Of a stretch of DNA of 64,000 bases, positions 36,432 through 48,583 are shown in pieces; position 1 is the first letter of the stretch, and each line of letters opens with the position of its first letter. The translations under genes were made by a program, and so were the position numbers. A model generated the notes under the pieces. It worked only from the letters and a program-made list of their open reading frames with translations, was not told the DNA's origin and made no database searches. The stretch covers positions 1,364,001-1,428,000 of the forward strand of contig JANUWF010002421.1 of assembly GCA_026120185.1 (NCBI GenBank), given 5' to 3'. The stretch comes from Voacanga thouarsii (taxonomy: Eukaryota; Streptophyta; Magnoliopsida; Gentianales; Apocynaceae).

Positions 36432-36434
36432 ATT
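36429..36434. other. Head-to-head fusion point of units B and C
   Basis: To the left the sequence is minus-strand protease; to the right, from TCC at 36434, it matches the plus-strand leader of unit C. Neither the 5' LTR nor the primer site of either unit is present. The exact base is uncertain by a few positions. Confidence 0.65.
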
Positions 36435-36484
36435 CCGAGAGATGGTTATATGAGGCCGATTTTAAGGACTCCGATGAGGACTAG
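36434..36484 (+). pseudogene. Unit C: C-terminus of the acidic leader ORF
   Basis: The open frame reads S-E-R-W-L-Y-E-A-D-F-K-D-S-D-E-D and then TAG. It matches the end of the leader ORF of element A (WLYEADDEGSDED, stop), including the stop position. The rest of the ORF was lost at the fusion point. Preservation of frame, acidic residues and stop between two diverged copies is the main evidence that this ORF was once protein-coding. Confidence 0.6.
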
Positions 36485-36757
36485 GGAGGCTAAGTGCTGC
36501 TATGATTAGGATATTTTACTTATAACTTTTCATAAACATCTATGTTAAGGATTTCATTCTTGGTTACTACTTTAATTTCAAATTTATACAAATAAGAGTA
36601 CCTGGAGTACTCTAAGGTTTGAGAGAAATTTATATGCAATTCTTTATACAAAACTTGCATCTGATTTCCTTATACATAAATCTTAATGTGAATGCATGCT
36701 CAACTAAAATGATTTAAAGCTTGAATGCATAAACTCATTATCTGGTTATGGTTTAGA
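36485..36757 (+). other. Unit C leader between the acidic ORF and gag
   Basis: Non-coding and AT-rich, about 270 bases, similar in length to the same interval in element A (48583-48324). Confidence 0.55.
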
Positions 36758-37806
36758 ATGGCACCCAAGAGCCGTGTAGCTACATTAGGCTGAAGAGTTC
36801 CAGAAGCAGAACCTGTGACACCAGAGGTTGAGACGACACAAATGCAGTCACCCAACCAGGGAAATGAGAGCGAGCCAGATTTGGAAATGGGGTCAGAAGA
36901 ACTTGTTGGAGTGACAATGGGGCAAGCCTTCAACAAGATGACCGAGATTCTTCAGACTTTAACTAAGCGAAGGAATCCAAGGGGAGAGGACGAAGCTTTG
37001 GAGCGGTTTCTGAAATTCCAACTGCCTATCTTCTTGGGAGAAGCCGAGCGGGATCAGAAAACTGAACAATAGATAGAGCAGATGGAAGACATCTTCACTA
37101 TGCTTCAGTACACTAAGAAGCAGATGGCGAAATTTGCTGCATTCCAATTGAGGGGCCTAGCTTGGGCACGGTGGCAACGGGTTCAAGACGACTGGGAGAT
37201 GATTGACCAAGACTGGACATGGACCAATTTTGTGAAAGCATTCAGAGCTTAGTATATCCCTCAGTGGATAGTTGAGAAGTGGGAAGATGAGTTCCAGAAT
37301 CTAAAGCGGGAGAAATGACGGTAGCTCAGTACGCGGCACAGTTCACCCAATTGTCAAAATACTGCAAAAGGCTGGTGGACACTGAGCAGAACAGGACAAG
37401 ACAATTTGTCAAGGGGCTAAGGTAGGAGTTGAGAAGGGCGTTGGCACCTTCTCCACCAACGACCTACTCAGGGGCCGTGGACACAGCCATCCGGACTGAA
37501 AATGAGGACCGTAGCAGAATGGCACAGAGTCCTTTTCAGTCACCAAGACAACCGTTGAGACCTTTTTAGAGGCAGCAACCTAATAAGTGCCTCGCCAACC
37601 AGCAGTGGCAGAATCGGGGAAAGCAAGCTCGGACAGCACCGGTTGGTCCTACGCAAAATCTTTTGTTATGCTGTCAATGTGGAAAAAGGGGTCACACAGA
37701 GAAAAATTGTTAGTCCAAAGGAGGTGAAGGGAAATGTTACCACTGTGGAGACCCGAACCACCTGTGGAACGCCTGCCCTAAACTTCTCCGAGTCGGGAAA
37801 GGAAAT
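36758..37806 (+). pseudogene. Unit C gag (capsid and two CCHC knuckles)
   Basis: ATG 36758 (MAPKSRVAT) corresponds to the gag start of element A. A TGA follows after eleven codons, and TAG codons occur at 37073, near 37251 and later. A frameshift lies near 37315. The conserved capsid part is recognisable (DWEMIDQDWTW, YIPQWIVEKWEDEFQNL, then QFTQLSKYC and NRTRQFVKGL). It ends in two zinc knuckles, CCQCGKRGHTEKNC and CYHCGDPNHLWNAC (about 37670-37785), both with correct C-X2-C-X4-H-X4-C spacing. Gag packages the genomic RNA into virus-like particles. Two knuckles in a row are also present in element A. Confidence 0.85.
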
Positions 37807-38454
37807 TTGGCTCAGATCTCAGGGACCAATGGAACCAATGCCACGGGAGCATCTGGGAGTGGAGCACAAAAGACTCAGGTGAAAGCAAAAGTTTTTACTC
37901 TCAACCGGGAGGAGGTTGGAGCTGATGCGGCATTGGTGGAAGGTATGTTTACTATCCAAGGTTGTTCTGTTAATGCATTGATAGACCCTGGATCTACCCA
38001 TTCCTACTTAAACAAGAATTGTGCATATCATTTGGGTTGGGATGGAGTAGAATTACCTTTTACTCTATTGGTGAGTACGCCTTTGGGGAAGATGGTACAA
38101 GCAAATCGGTATATGCGAAATTATAAAATTGAAATAGGGAGAGAAAGCTTGGAGGGAGATTTAATAATCTTAGCTATTGAGGATTATGATTTGATATTAG
38201 GAATGGATTGGCTAGTGAAGCATGGGGCTAGAGTAGACAGTAAAAATAAATCGGTTCAGTTCATTAGACTAGGATGTGATGTGTTGGAGTTCAATGGCAA
38301 GAGAGTAAAGGAATTGAAGTATTTGATAGCTGGGGCTAACGCCTGGAAACTGTTAAAGCAAGGATGTCAAGGATATATGGCTTATGTGGTAAACAAGCCA
38401 AAAGGCCAATGCACTCTTGAGGATACCGAGGTGGTAAAGGATTTTCCCGACGTG
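37807..38454 (+). pseudogene. Unit C aspartic protease, cut by the solo LTR
   Basis: The frame is open from 37807 up to the insertion. The active site is ALIDPGSTHSYLN (about 37977-38015), the D-P-G form used in this clade. The flap and core block DYDLILGMDWLVKHGARVD is intact at about 38187. The linker to reverse transcriptase ([14 protein letters not shown]) is split by the LTR at 38460 within the codons for F-P. The same codons reappear at 56878 through the TTCCC target duplication, and translation then continues in phase. The protease would release gag and pol proteins. It looks intact itself, but the unit as a whole is dead. Confidence 0.88.
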
Positions 38455-38706
38455 TTCCCTGTGAAACCCCAATCGAAACCAACCTTAGAGTAAGGGGGTT
38501 GGGATGCATATCATATTTTATCGCAGGCTTAAATAGATTTTTTATATGAAATTATGTGTTTTGGATTTGTGTTTTGTGGCCTAGAAGGCTTAATTATGAG
38601 TATTGAGTAAGAAGGGCAAACTGGTAATTTTTGCTTGAGGTGAAAATAGGGAGATAGCTTGAGAATTAAATAGGAAAAATATTTTAGAGAGAAAATAAGA
38701 ACAAGA

Positions 38707-38772
38707 GTTGTTGTAGTGTAGTGGTTAGAGCTTTGGAATTAATTTTTGAGGTCTTAAGTTCATATTTTATTA
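38707..38772 (+). repeat. tRNA-like module in solo LTR
   Basis: The A-box match TAGTGTAGTGGTTAGAG (38714-38730) is clear. The B box has eroded to AAGTTCATATTTT. It lies 254 bases into the LTR, as in the sister copies. Confidence 0.5.
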
Positions 38773-39417
38773 TTGGAATTTTAGCATGATTAAATTTTAT
38801 TTTTGCTTTAGAAGGTTGTATTTTCGGTCTTAAGTGCTTTAGAGTAGAGTAGAGGTATTGTCCTAGGGGAGACATGATAGGAGTACCCTAATCCTATTCT
38901 TGTCCCCTACACAAAATTCCTAAGAGAATTCATTCTTCCTTGATCCTTAATTTTCCTTAATTCTCAATTCGTTAAATTGGTCACATTTGTTCTAGCCAAT
39001 TTCATTCTAGAAATTTTAGTAAAGTGTTGTGTCTTTGAAGGTTCAAAATGTCTTAGTGAAAGACATCTTATGGACTGAAAATGTGGAAGAGATGGGGAAG
39101 GATTCCAAGAGAATTAACTCCCCTACTGAACCTTCTAAACTTCACTTTAGCTAGGTTCATTTTCCTTCATGTAATGAACTAAAATTTTCTAGCTTCTTGT
39201 GCCTTCAAGGTGTCAAAATTCTCAGCCATTATTCCCTCCCAAACGCAGCTAGAAAATGGCCCATTTTATCAGCTTGAAATCTGAATTTTTCTGGCCATTT
39301 TTGGACTACACAAATGCTGTGCAAAACCAGAAAATTTTCTGGGCAAAATTATAGCTGAGGTGGTCTTAAACCAAGCTATTTTCTTCCAGATTCACCCAAC
39401 TCCTTAGCCATATTTCT

Positions 39418-42400
39418 AGTAACACCCCACTACCTAGGCCCGCCAGGGCCGGGGATGTCGCCCCATCCAAAGGACAAGGGGTCTTTATAACTAGGTCATA
39501 CAAATAAAATAGCGGAAATAAATGATACTTGAACTTAAATATTTATTACATCCCAAAATAAACATCTATCCAAAATAAATCCGAGAATGCAAAAAACAAA
39601 TCCATAATAAATATTCATCCACTCTCATCTCTCCATAACTTTACACAAACATAAATCATCATAAATCTTCCAAAGCGGGCATAATCTAGCTACTCGTCCC
39701 CACAGCAGGACCGACCTAAAAACATGGTAAAAAGGTGGTGAGACAAAAATCTCAGTAAGTCCGTGAGTGTTTATGTGTCAGGCGAAAACATTTCGTGGAT
39801 GCAAAGTATAAAATTCTTTATAAGAGATCACTGGCAAGCAATAAACATCCGTAAAAAACAAGAGTGGTGTTTTAGCATTTCTAGCCATACATAATTTATA
39901 AAATCAACCACTCGAAAGAAAGGATTACAGGTTACCACACGTTGGGCCCCATAACCGAATGGTCAACATGCCACACTTTGTGCATACCGCCGGTCAGAAT
40001 GCCACACTTTGTGTAGACTGACAAAAGTAGGTGATCGGCCTACTGGGCAAGATACTCCTTCTTCTCTATACCCAAACAACAACCGGGTGTCCATTCCGGC
40101 ATAACACAGTCACTTGACTGAAGAGAACACTGCTAGCTCGGACCGGCACGACCTACTGGACTGACGTCCTATCCGGGAAGGACTCACCCCTCAGAGGTGG
40201 CCACCTACTGAGAGACTTACCCTAACCCCTCAAAGACTTGTCCTAGTAGTCCACCCTTATTGAGTACTCAACGTAACGTATCCCACTTGGGAAAAATGAA
40301 CAAACACAGTTCCACTTGAACATGGCAAATAAAGGGTTTCCAAAATCTTTGTCAAAAACAGTTTCAGAAAGAGTCCTGAGTTTGAGTAAATCTGCTTGAT
40401 AAATTTCAAATAACTCATTTGAAGGAAATAAAACAGGAGACAAACCTCAATTGTCTTTACAAAAATGAGTGTCCATGCACTCTACATTGGGCTTGCCATA
40501 ATTAAACATTTTTCAACAATCAGGTTTTATGCAGGAGCTTACCTGATTCTTGCTCACAACAACAAGGTCTCCAACAGCTGACCTAACCCCACATGGGCAA
40601 ATACAAATTACAATCAATTCCAAGCCACAATCCGCTCCCTCAATTTTAAATCAACTCATCTTACTACTACCATGATCCTAGTGTCCCAAGCTTTAAGGCC
40701 AAACAATACATAAATAGGTTTGTAGGTTGAGCCTAATTTGATATTTAAAATGATTAATGGTTTGGGAAATAATTTCTAATAAGTTGAAAGTTTAAATCTT
40801 GCTAGGGAAAATTTAAAGTTTATTTGCTCAAGAGTCCTAGGTAGTAATAAGTAAAATAATGATTTAATAATAGTTTAGTTGTTAGAAAATAATTGGTTGC
40901 TAAAACTAGTTGAGATTAAATTTAATGAGTCTTGCTTGGAAAATAATAAGTAAACTTTTAAAAAGGGATTTGATTTAATAAATATTTTACTAATTATAAT
41001 TATTTCCATAAAAGGCTTCAATTGATTTCTTTATTTTAAATAATATTTATTTATTTTATTTTCTAGAAAAATTATTATTTATTTGACCAAAATATCCTTT
41101 ATGTATATAATAATCCAAATCTACCCTTCCAAGGGTTTTTCCGACATTTACTAGGAAAATTTTATATCATTAAATATTTTATTTATGAAATAAAATTAGT
41201 TTAGGGATAACTAGATCATGGTTAAATTTCTATGGCTAACCACAATCAAGAACATATGCAATCCTTCCATTCATCAAATCATCCAAATCATGCACATAAG
41301 CATACATCTAAATTTATTAAGATATGATCTAATCTCTACTAGCATAAATATGATCATGGCTTCAATAATCTTACACGCATATAAATCCTATTCACCAAAG
41401 GTGACATAATCTCTAGCATTCTTTGTCTCAAATACTTCATGCATCAAACCTCAAATCATCACACAATCAACCAAGATAATCCTTCCGTGCATAAATCCCA
41501 TCTCCTTCACAATCATACACATATTCATGCTTCAATCTCAATAATACATACTCAAATCCAATTACCATCCACCCACTATCAACATCATCCTAGAGACATG
41601 ACTCTAGAGTTTAAAAGAAGGATTGAAGGGACTTACTTGATCGATGAATGCTTTGATGGAGTTTAGAATAGATCTCAACTCTTTGATGCCTAACTTTGTC
41701 CAAGGGAGATGGCGAAAACATGGACATGGGGAAAATGAGCCATTTAGCTAAGAGAGGGAGGTTTTCGGCCATGAGAGAAAGGAACTATTAGCATGTTTAT
41801 ACACATAGGTTCTCATTAGAGATCAAGATTGGAGGAGATGAAGTTGTTAGATTAAATTTACCTTGAATGTGTTCTTGTCCTTCACAGAAATTCCTGGTTT
41901 TGATCCGAAGTAGCAAGATGATTTGTGGAGTTTGATGTGAAGAATGGGGTTGATGGAGTCACGGCAGTGAGTAGGTCAAATCTGGAAGTTTTAGAGAGGA
42001 TTTGACATGGTTTAGAGGGGTATTAGGTGATGGAAAGAGGTAGGTGTTCTTGGTGTAGTGTGTGTGTTCTTGGAGGTTGAGAGAATTTGAGAGATTGGAT
42101 TTGTGTAGCTGCCGAAATTCTGTGAGAGCTAGGGCTGGCCGAATTTCTGTAGGGTTTAGGAAGTTGTTTCTCTGATTTGGAAAGGAAAAGGAAAGGTTAG
42201 TTGTTACAATCCTTGAAGAATATTTTTAGAAAGTGAATTTGGAAACTAAATATTCCAAGAATATCTTGATTATTGGAGAGCTTTGGAAGTTTGTTATGGT
42301 CGACTGTTTCAGCAGAGTTTTGATGGGATTAATGCTGGTTTGTGGAAACTTATGGTGGCCTAAAGTAGGGTGCTCAATGGTGAAGAAGAAGTCTGGTTAT

Positions 42401-43719
42401 TTGGGGAATGCATTATGGAAAGTTGCTAAACAAAGGTAGCAGGAATTTTGGAAATCAATCATGCATAATTGCAGGGATTTGTTTGAGAGATTTTCGGATA
42501 GCCATTGCTGAATTTCGTGCAGAAGCTTAAGGGAAACAATGGAGCTCTATTACTGGAGGTTTAAGGAAGGTTTATGCAGAACAAGGGTGGTGTTTCGGCT
42601 AGAAGAAGATTAGGAAACAAAGCTGTAAATTTTTCCTGCACAGAATTTCGCTGGGCAGAAATTTTCTGGACAGATTTTCAGCTGCCCTTTCCAGCCAACT
42701 TGTAGAGATTTTGAAGTGGAATTTCAGGGGTATTCAAGGCTGGTTTCTAGCCTTCTTCATGGAGGAAAAACATGGCTAAGGCACTGCACAAAATCTGGAA
42801 GAAAACAGCTTGGTTTTGGACTCTCAAAGTGGCGATTTGTACAGGTATTTTTCCTGTTGTTGCTCCTGCTTTGAGCAGTCCGAAAATAGCCTAGAAATTC
42901 AGATTGCAAATTGATCCTAAAGACCATTTTTCTGGCAGCATGTGGGAGGGAATGTTAACTAAGAAACTCGACACTTTCAAGGCACAATAAGCTGGAAAAT
43001 TTCAGCTCATTCCAAGAAGGAAGATGAACTAGCTAGAGTGAATTTTCAGCAAGCTCACTAGAGGGATTTTTTTTCCTCTTGGAATTTCCCACAACTCTTC
43101 CACATTTTTCAGACCATAAGAAGTCTTTTACTAAGACATTTTGATCATACAAGATCACAGCACTTTACTGAAATTTCTGGAAAGAAAATGGCTAGAATCA
43201 CTTGACTAAACTAATGAGTTGAGAATTAAGGAAAATCAAAGATCAAGGGAAATTGAATTTTCTTTAGGAAATTCGAGTAGGGTAAGGGAGTAGAATGAGG
43301 TTACTCCTAACATGTCTCTCTTAGGACATCATCCCTACCTTACTCCAAGCTCATAAGGCCGAAATTATTCTTCCCCAAGCAAAAAATAAAATTTAATCAA
43401 GCTAAAGCTTCTATGATGGAATTCGAACCCAAGACCTCAAGAATTGATTCCAAAGCTCTAACCACTAAACCGCAACAACTCTTGTTATTATTTCCACTAG
43501 AAAATTAATTCATATTTAATCCTCAAGCTATCTTCCTATTTTCACCTCATGCAAAAATTACCATTTTTCCCTTCTCACTCAATACTCACTAACAAGGCTT
43601 CAAGACAATAAAACTCAATCCAAAGCACATAAAAATCATATAAAAATATATTAAATCATAAGGTATGATATGCATCCCAACCCCCTTACTCTAAGGTTGG
43701 TCTTGACTGGGTTTTCACA
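39418..43719 (-). mobile_element. Element A 3' LTR (4302 bases)
   Basis: It ends TTTTCACA on the right. The left end is AGTAACACCCC, where the other LTR has TGTAACACCCC, a single terminal change. The palindrome lies at 40260-40271. The GA tract is only (GA)3 at 41773-41778, against (GA)18 in the 5' LTR, which explains most of the 36-base length difference. Confidence 0.93.
43412..43478 (-). repeat. tRNA-like module in element A 3' LTR
   Basis: Minus-strand A box GGTTTAGTGGTTAGAG (43471-43456) and B box GGGTTCGAATTCC (43430-43418). The B box here is the closest to the consensus GGTTCGAATCC. Confidence 0.62.
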
Positions 43720-43733
43720 TCCTCCCCTCCTTA
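43720..43733 (-). promoter_or_regulatory. Element A polypurine tract
   Basis: Minus-strand TAAGGAGGGGAGGA directly adjoins the 3' LTR. Confidence 0.85.
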
Positions 43734-45110
43734 GAAGAATTTCGTCCCGAAATTCAAGCATACCTCTATTTCAACTCGGGAAACTTCCGGTTAACCCATT
43801 CTTCCGACTCCTATATGGCATCCTGCATGCCATGGTGCTCCCACTAAATCTTAACCATTGTTATGTGTTTATTCCGGAGAGTTTTGACACTACGGTCTAA
43901 TATCCGCACAGGCTTCTCCACATAGCTCAGGTCTGGCTGCAACACCAATGGTTCATCATTCAACACATGACCGGGATCTGTGTTATACTTCTTCAATTAC
44001 GACACATGAAACACATCATGGATACCTGTCAGCCCATCTGGTAGGTCCAATCGGTAAGCTACCGGTCCAATTCTTTCCTTAATCAGAAACGGCCCCAAAT
44101 ATCTCGGATTCAGCTTTCCGCTCTTCGGATGCTTCAAAATTCCCCTATTCGGTGTTAGCTTCAGGAATACGCGGTCCCCAACTTGAAACTCTAATTCTCT
44201 TCTCCGGTTGTCGGCATAGCTCTTCTGTCGACTCTGAGCCGCCTTTAACCTTTCCCGAATAAGTTTCACTTTATCAAACATTTCTTGGACACAGACCTCT
44301 CCAGTTTTGCTCACATGACCATCTTTCGACCAACTCCAATACAATGGTACTTGACACTTGCGCCCATATAAAGCCTCGTATGGTGCCATCCCAATTGAGG
44401 CTTGGTAGCTACTATTATAAGATAGCTCGGTATACGGCACACACTCGATCCACTTATCCCCAAAATTCTGGACATAGGCCCTCAACATATCTTCCAATAT
44501 TTGAATCACCATTTCTGACTGCCCATCAGTCTGCGGATGCGCCGTCGTACTAAATTTCAAATTCGACCCCATTGCCTCCTGGAACTTTCCCTAAAAACAA
44601 GATGTAAACCTCGAGTCTCGGTTTGACACTATGCTCGAAGGCACTCTATGAAATCGGACTACTTCTCAAACATAAGTCTGAGCCAGCTTCTCCATGGAAT
44701 CCCTCACATTTACCGGGATGAAGTGGGCCGATTTGGTCAGTCGATCCACCATCACCTATATGGCGTCCTTCTGAGTCTTTGACATGGGAAGTCCGGTGAC
44801 AAAATCCATAGTCACATCCTCCCACTTCCATTCTAGCACTGGCAATGGCTGCAATAGTCCCGCTGACTTCTTATGCGCCGCTTTAACTTTCTGGCAGGTA
44901 AGACAGGTTGAAACATACTTGACTACATCCCACTTCAGTCCAGGCCACCAATATGCTCTCTTCAAATCCTAATACATCTTGACTTCCCCCAAATGAATGA
45001 CGTACTTGCTCTTGTGCGCCTTCTCCAAAATTCTGTCATTCAATTGCTGCTCTTCGGGTACACACAATCGATCTTTGAAACGAAAAACTCCCGCTTCATC
45101 CTGACGAAAT
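43734..45110 (-). pseudogene. Element A integrase and chromodomain
   Basis: On the minus strand: zinc-binding part (HKSKY, then YVSTCLTCQKVKAAHKK, about 45020-44870), core with TMDFVTGLP (about 44795), then VSNRDSRF near 44620, where the second catalytic Asp is Asn. Next come the HPQTDGQSE block with the third acidic residue (about 44525), YEALYGRKCQVPLYWSW, GPFLIKERIGPVAYRLDLP and the chromodomain region (PVRILDRSVKTLRNK to about 43745). Stops include TAG in place of Trp after KDAI (44757). The longest clean stretch, 44572-43997, runs from the core to the start of the chromodomain. Confidence 0.9.
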
Positions 45111-45700
45111 TCACCGCCTGGCCGCTTAAGCTCCTTATCCTTGAAGAGTTGAAATTCGGTGTTATTTTGTTGAGCTTCTACAATTTCTCCCTTCAAATCT
45201 GGCGCCAATCTCAAATTGCTGATGATAATTCTTTGATCTTGCACTTCCACCCTTCTGTCTAACACATCCTGAACTGCTTGCATCTCCTGCACCTTCAGTC
45301 TGGCCATTCCAACTTTTGTACTCAGGGCGTCTGCCACAACGTTGGCCTTCCTGGGATGGTAGTTGATCGGGCAACGGTATTCCTCCAAGAACTCCATCCA
45401 CCTTCGTTGCCTCAAGTTCAAATCCTTTTGAGTGAAGATATACTTCAGACTCTTATGATTGGTGAACACCTCATATTCGGCTCCATACATGTAGTGTCGC
45501 CATTTCTTTAGGGCGAACACTATAGCTACCAGCTCCAGATCATGAGTGGGGTAGTTCACCTCATGAGGTTGTAACTTCCGAGATGCATATGCAATCACTT
45601 TTCTGTCTTGCATCACACCGCTCCCAGTCCCTTTTTCGAAGCGTCGGTGTACAACACGTAAGGTTTGCCTTCCTCCGGTAGACTCAATACCGGTGATGTC
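45111..45700 (-). pseudogene. Element A RNase H and connection to integrase
   Basis: Minus strand: [13 protein letters not shown] with the first Asp, a one-base frameshift after GAV, then an open frame (45616-44969) with [10 protein letters not shown] (catalytic Glu), [10 protein letters not shown] where the catalytic Asp is Asn, and VVADALSTK (last Asp). RNase H removes the RNA strand of the replication intermediate, so loss of one of its four acidic residues should inactivate it. The linker to integrase is Glu/Gln-rich ([17 protein letters not shown]). Confidence 0.88.
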
Positions 45701-46600
45701 ATCAGTCTTTCCTTCAATTCTTGGAAACTTTTCTCACATTTTTCGTTCTATACATACGGAACATCCTTTCTCAACAAACGGGTCATTGGCAATGCGAGCG
45801 TCGAAAATCCCTTGATAAACCTTCGGTAGTATCCAGCCAATCCCAAGAAACTCCGGATCTCGGTAATGGTCCCTGACTACTTCCAATCTGATACCGCTTC
45901 AACCTTTGCCGGATCTACCTTGATACGTTCCTTGGTTACCACGTGACCAAGGAATGCCACACTGTCTAGCCAGAATTCGCACTTGCTGAACTTCGCGTAT
46001 AACTTGTGCTCCCGCAATTTCTCCAGCACGAGCCTCAGATACTCCGCATGCTCCTCCGGACTCTTAGAGTAAATCAAAATGTCGTCGATGAAGACCACCA
46101 TAAACTTGTCCAGATAGGGTCGGAATACTCGGTGCATCAGGTCCATAAATACTGCTAGGGCATTGGTCACCCCGAACGGCATTACCATGAACTTGTAATG
46201 TCCATATCTGGTGTTGAAGGCTGTCTTGGGGATATCTTCCTCTCTTATCCGCACTTGGTAATATCCTTATCTCAGATCCAACTTGGAAGAGCAACTGGAT
46301 CCCTATAGCTGATCAAATAGCTCGTCAATCAGGGGTAGGGGGTACTTGTTCTTAATCGTCAAATTGTTCAGCCCTCAGTAGTCGATACATAGCCTCAGGG
46401 TTCCGTCCTTCTTCTTTACAAATGGCACTGGCGCTCCCCACGGCGACGTGCTCGGTCTAATATAGCCTTGACCAACTAGCTCCTCTAGCTGCTCTTTCAA
46501 CTATTTCAACTCTGCCGGTGCCATCCGGTACGGCGTCCGCGGTATTGGTTCTGCTCTGGGAACTAAGTCTATGGTGAATTCCACTTCTCGACTAGGAGGT
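45701..46600 (-). pseudogene. Element A reverse transcriptase
   Basis: Minus strand: [15 protein letters not shown], then [10 protein letters not shown] and a TAG at about 46501, [23 protein letters not shown] followed by TAG where Arg is expected, [19 protein letters not shown], and a clean stretch 46254-45877 with [15 protein letters not shown] and the catalytic box [11 protein letters not shown] (FIDD intact). Stops at DLR*GYYQ and SDWK* replace Gln, as expected for CAA or CAG changed to TAA or TAG. The polymerase copies element RNA into DNA inside the particle. With at least five stops it cannot be made. Confidence 0.9.
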
Positions 46601-47200
46601 AGAGAATCAAGCTCCGCCGGAAACACATCGGGAAAATCTTTTACCACTTCCGTGTCTTCCAAGTGCACTGGTCCTTCAGTTTGTTCATCACGTAAGCCAG
46701 ATAACCTTGACATCCTTGCCTCAATAATTTTCGGGCCTTAGCCCCCGCAATCAAGTGCTTCAGTTCTTTCACCCTTTTGCCATTGAATTCCAATACATCA
46801 CAACCCGGTCTGGCGAACTGGACTGACTTATTTTTACAGTCTACCCTAGCGCCATGCTTGGCTAACCAGTCCATTCCCAGAATCAAGTCATAATCCTCAA
46901 TGTCTAACACAATCAAATCTTTCTCCAGATTTTCTCTCCCTACATTAATCTTACAATCCTTCACATACCGATCCGCTTGCGCCATCTTCCCCAAAGGTGT
47001 GCTTACCTCTAAAATGAAAGTTAGCTCCACTCCATCCCAACCCAAATGACATGCACATAACTTATTTATATAGGAATGAGTAGAGCCAGGATCAATCAAA
47101 GCATTAACGGAACATCCTTAAATAGTGAACGTACCTTCTACTACCATTGCATCGGCCCCAACTTCCTCTCTATTGAGGGCGAATACTTTGGCCTTCACTT
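46601..47200 (-). pseudogene. Element A aspartic protease
   Basis: Minus strand: TI*GCSVNALIDPGSTHSYIN with the D-P-G active site at about 47096 and a TAA replacing Gln just before it. The frame is then open from 47099 to 46641 with DYDLILGMDWLAKHGARVD. A frameshift near 46680 leads into the linker that joins reverse transcriptase ([17 protein letters not shown]). Confidence 0.88.
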
Positions 47201-48323
47201 GCGGCTTCGGTGCTCCACTCTCGAATACTCCCGCGGTGTTGGCTCGGTCGGGCCCCGGGTTCTGAGCCGGGTTTCCTTGCCCGACTCGGTGCAACTTAGG
47301 GCAGGTATTTCTCAGGTGGTTTGGGTCACCACAGTGATAGCATTTTTTTGTCTCCACCCTTGGACCAACAGTTCTTTTCGGTGTGGCCTTTCTTCCCACA
47401 CTACCTGCATGATAGGAGATTCGGTGCAGGTCCACTTGGTGCTATCCGGGCTTGCTTTCCCCAGTTCTGCCATTGATGATTAGCAGGGCGCTTGTGGGGT
47501 TGCGGCCTCAGGAAATGTCCCTGCGGCTGTCTTGGTGGTTGGAAGGGTTTGGCAGCCATCCTGCTACGGTCCTCATTCTCTGTGCGAGTAGCTGTGTCTA
47601 CAGCCCCCGAATAAGTTGTCGGTGGAGCAGGTGCCAATGCTCTCCTCAGTTCCGATCTCAGCCCCTTGATGAACTGCCTCGTCCTGTTCCGCTCGGTGTC
47701 GACCAATCCTCGGCAGTATTTTGACAATTGAATGAATCGCGCCGCATACTGAGCCACTGACATGCTTTCCTGTCTCAGATTCTGAAATTCATCCTCTCGT
47801 TTTTCCACAATCCACTGAGGGATGTACTCCATCCTGAAGGCTTCAACGAAACTGGACCACGTCCATTCTTGCTCATCCATCTCCCAGTCATCTTAGACCC
47901 GCTGCCACCATGCCCGAGCTGGTCCTCTCAATCGAAAAGCTGCAAACTTAACCATCCGCTCCTCAGCATACTGGAGCGTTGCAAAAATGTCCTCCATTTG
48001 CTCAACCCATTGTTCAGCCTTCTAATCTTGTTCAACTTCTCCCATAAAGACGGGCGGTTGAAATTTCAAAAACCTCTCTAAGGCCTTATCTTCCCCTCTA
48101 GGTTTCCTTCGCTCGGTCAGCGTCTAAAGAATCTCGGTCATCTTACTGAGTGCCTGACCCATTAACACATCAACCGGGCATCGGACTCCATTCCCATTTC
48201 TGGATCACTTTGTCCATTACCCGGATTGGGTGATTGCATCTGTTCAGTTTCAACTTCTAGTGCTACGGGGTCTACCTCTGGAATCCTTCTGGCTGAAGAA
48301 GTTGCACGTCGCTTGGGTGCCAT
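47201..48323 (-). pseudogene. Element A gag with two CCHC knuckles
   Basis: The start chosen is ATG 48323-48321 (MAPKRRATSSARR), because C has the same start with a similar context. A frameshift after about 58 codons (LMC*) separates it from the capsid part. That part is open from 47880 to 47401 (EYIPQWIVEKREDEFQNLRQ, ARFIQLSKYCRGLVDTERNR). At the C-terminus are two knuckles: CGKKGHTEKNC, with a TAG before its second Cys (about 47410-47369), and CYHCGDPNHLRNTC (about 47343-47300). Gag forms the particle and binds RNA. Confidence 0.88.
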
Positions 48324-48583
48324 TCTATACCACACCCCAAATGTTAAGTGTATGCATTCTAGTATCGAACCATTTTGGTGGTGCATGCATACATGGCCAA
48401 GTATGAGTAGGAAGAAATCAAATGCAACTTATTTAAAGGATTACTCAAAAAATTTTGATTTCAAAAATTGACTTGCATAAATCCAAAGGTGTGAACAAAA
48501 CTTAGAATTGGAAATCTTTGACAAACTAGTTCTCGAAAGACAACAAATAAATAATCATCCAAAATAAAATAACTCCTAACTCT
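48324..48583 (-). other. Element A leader between acidic ORF and gag
   Basis: Non-coding, 260 bases, corresponding to 36485-36757 of unit C. Confidence 0.6.
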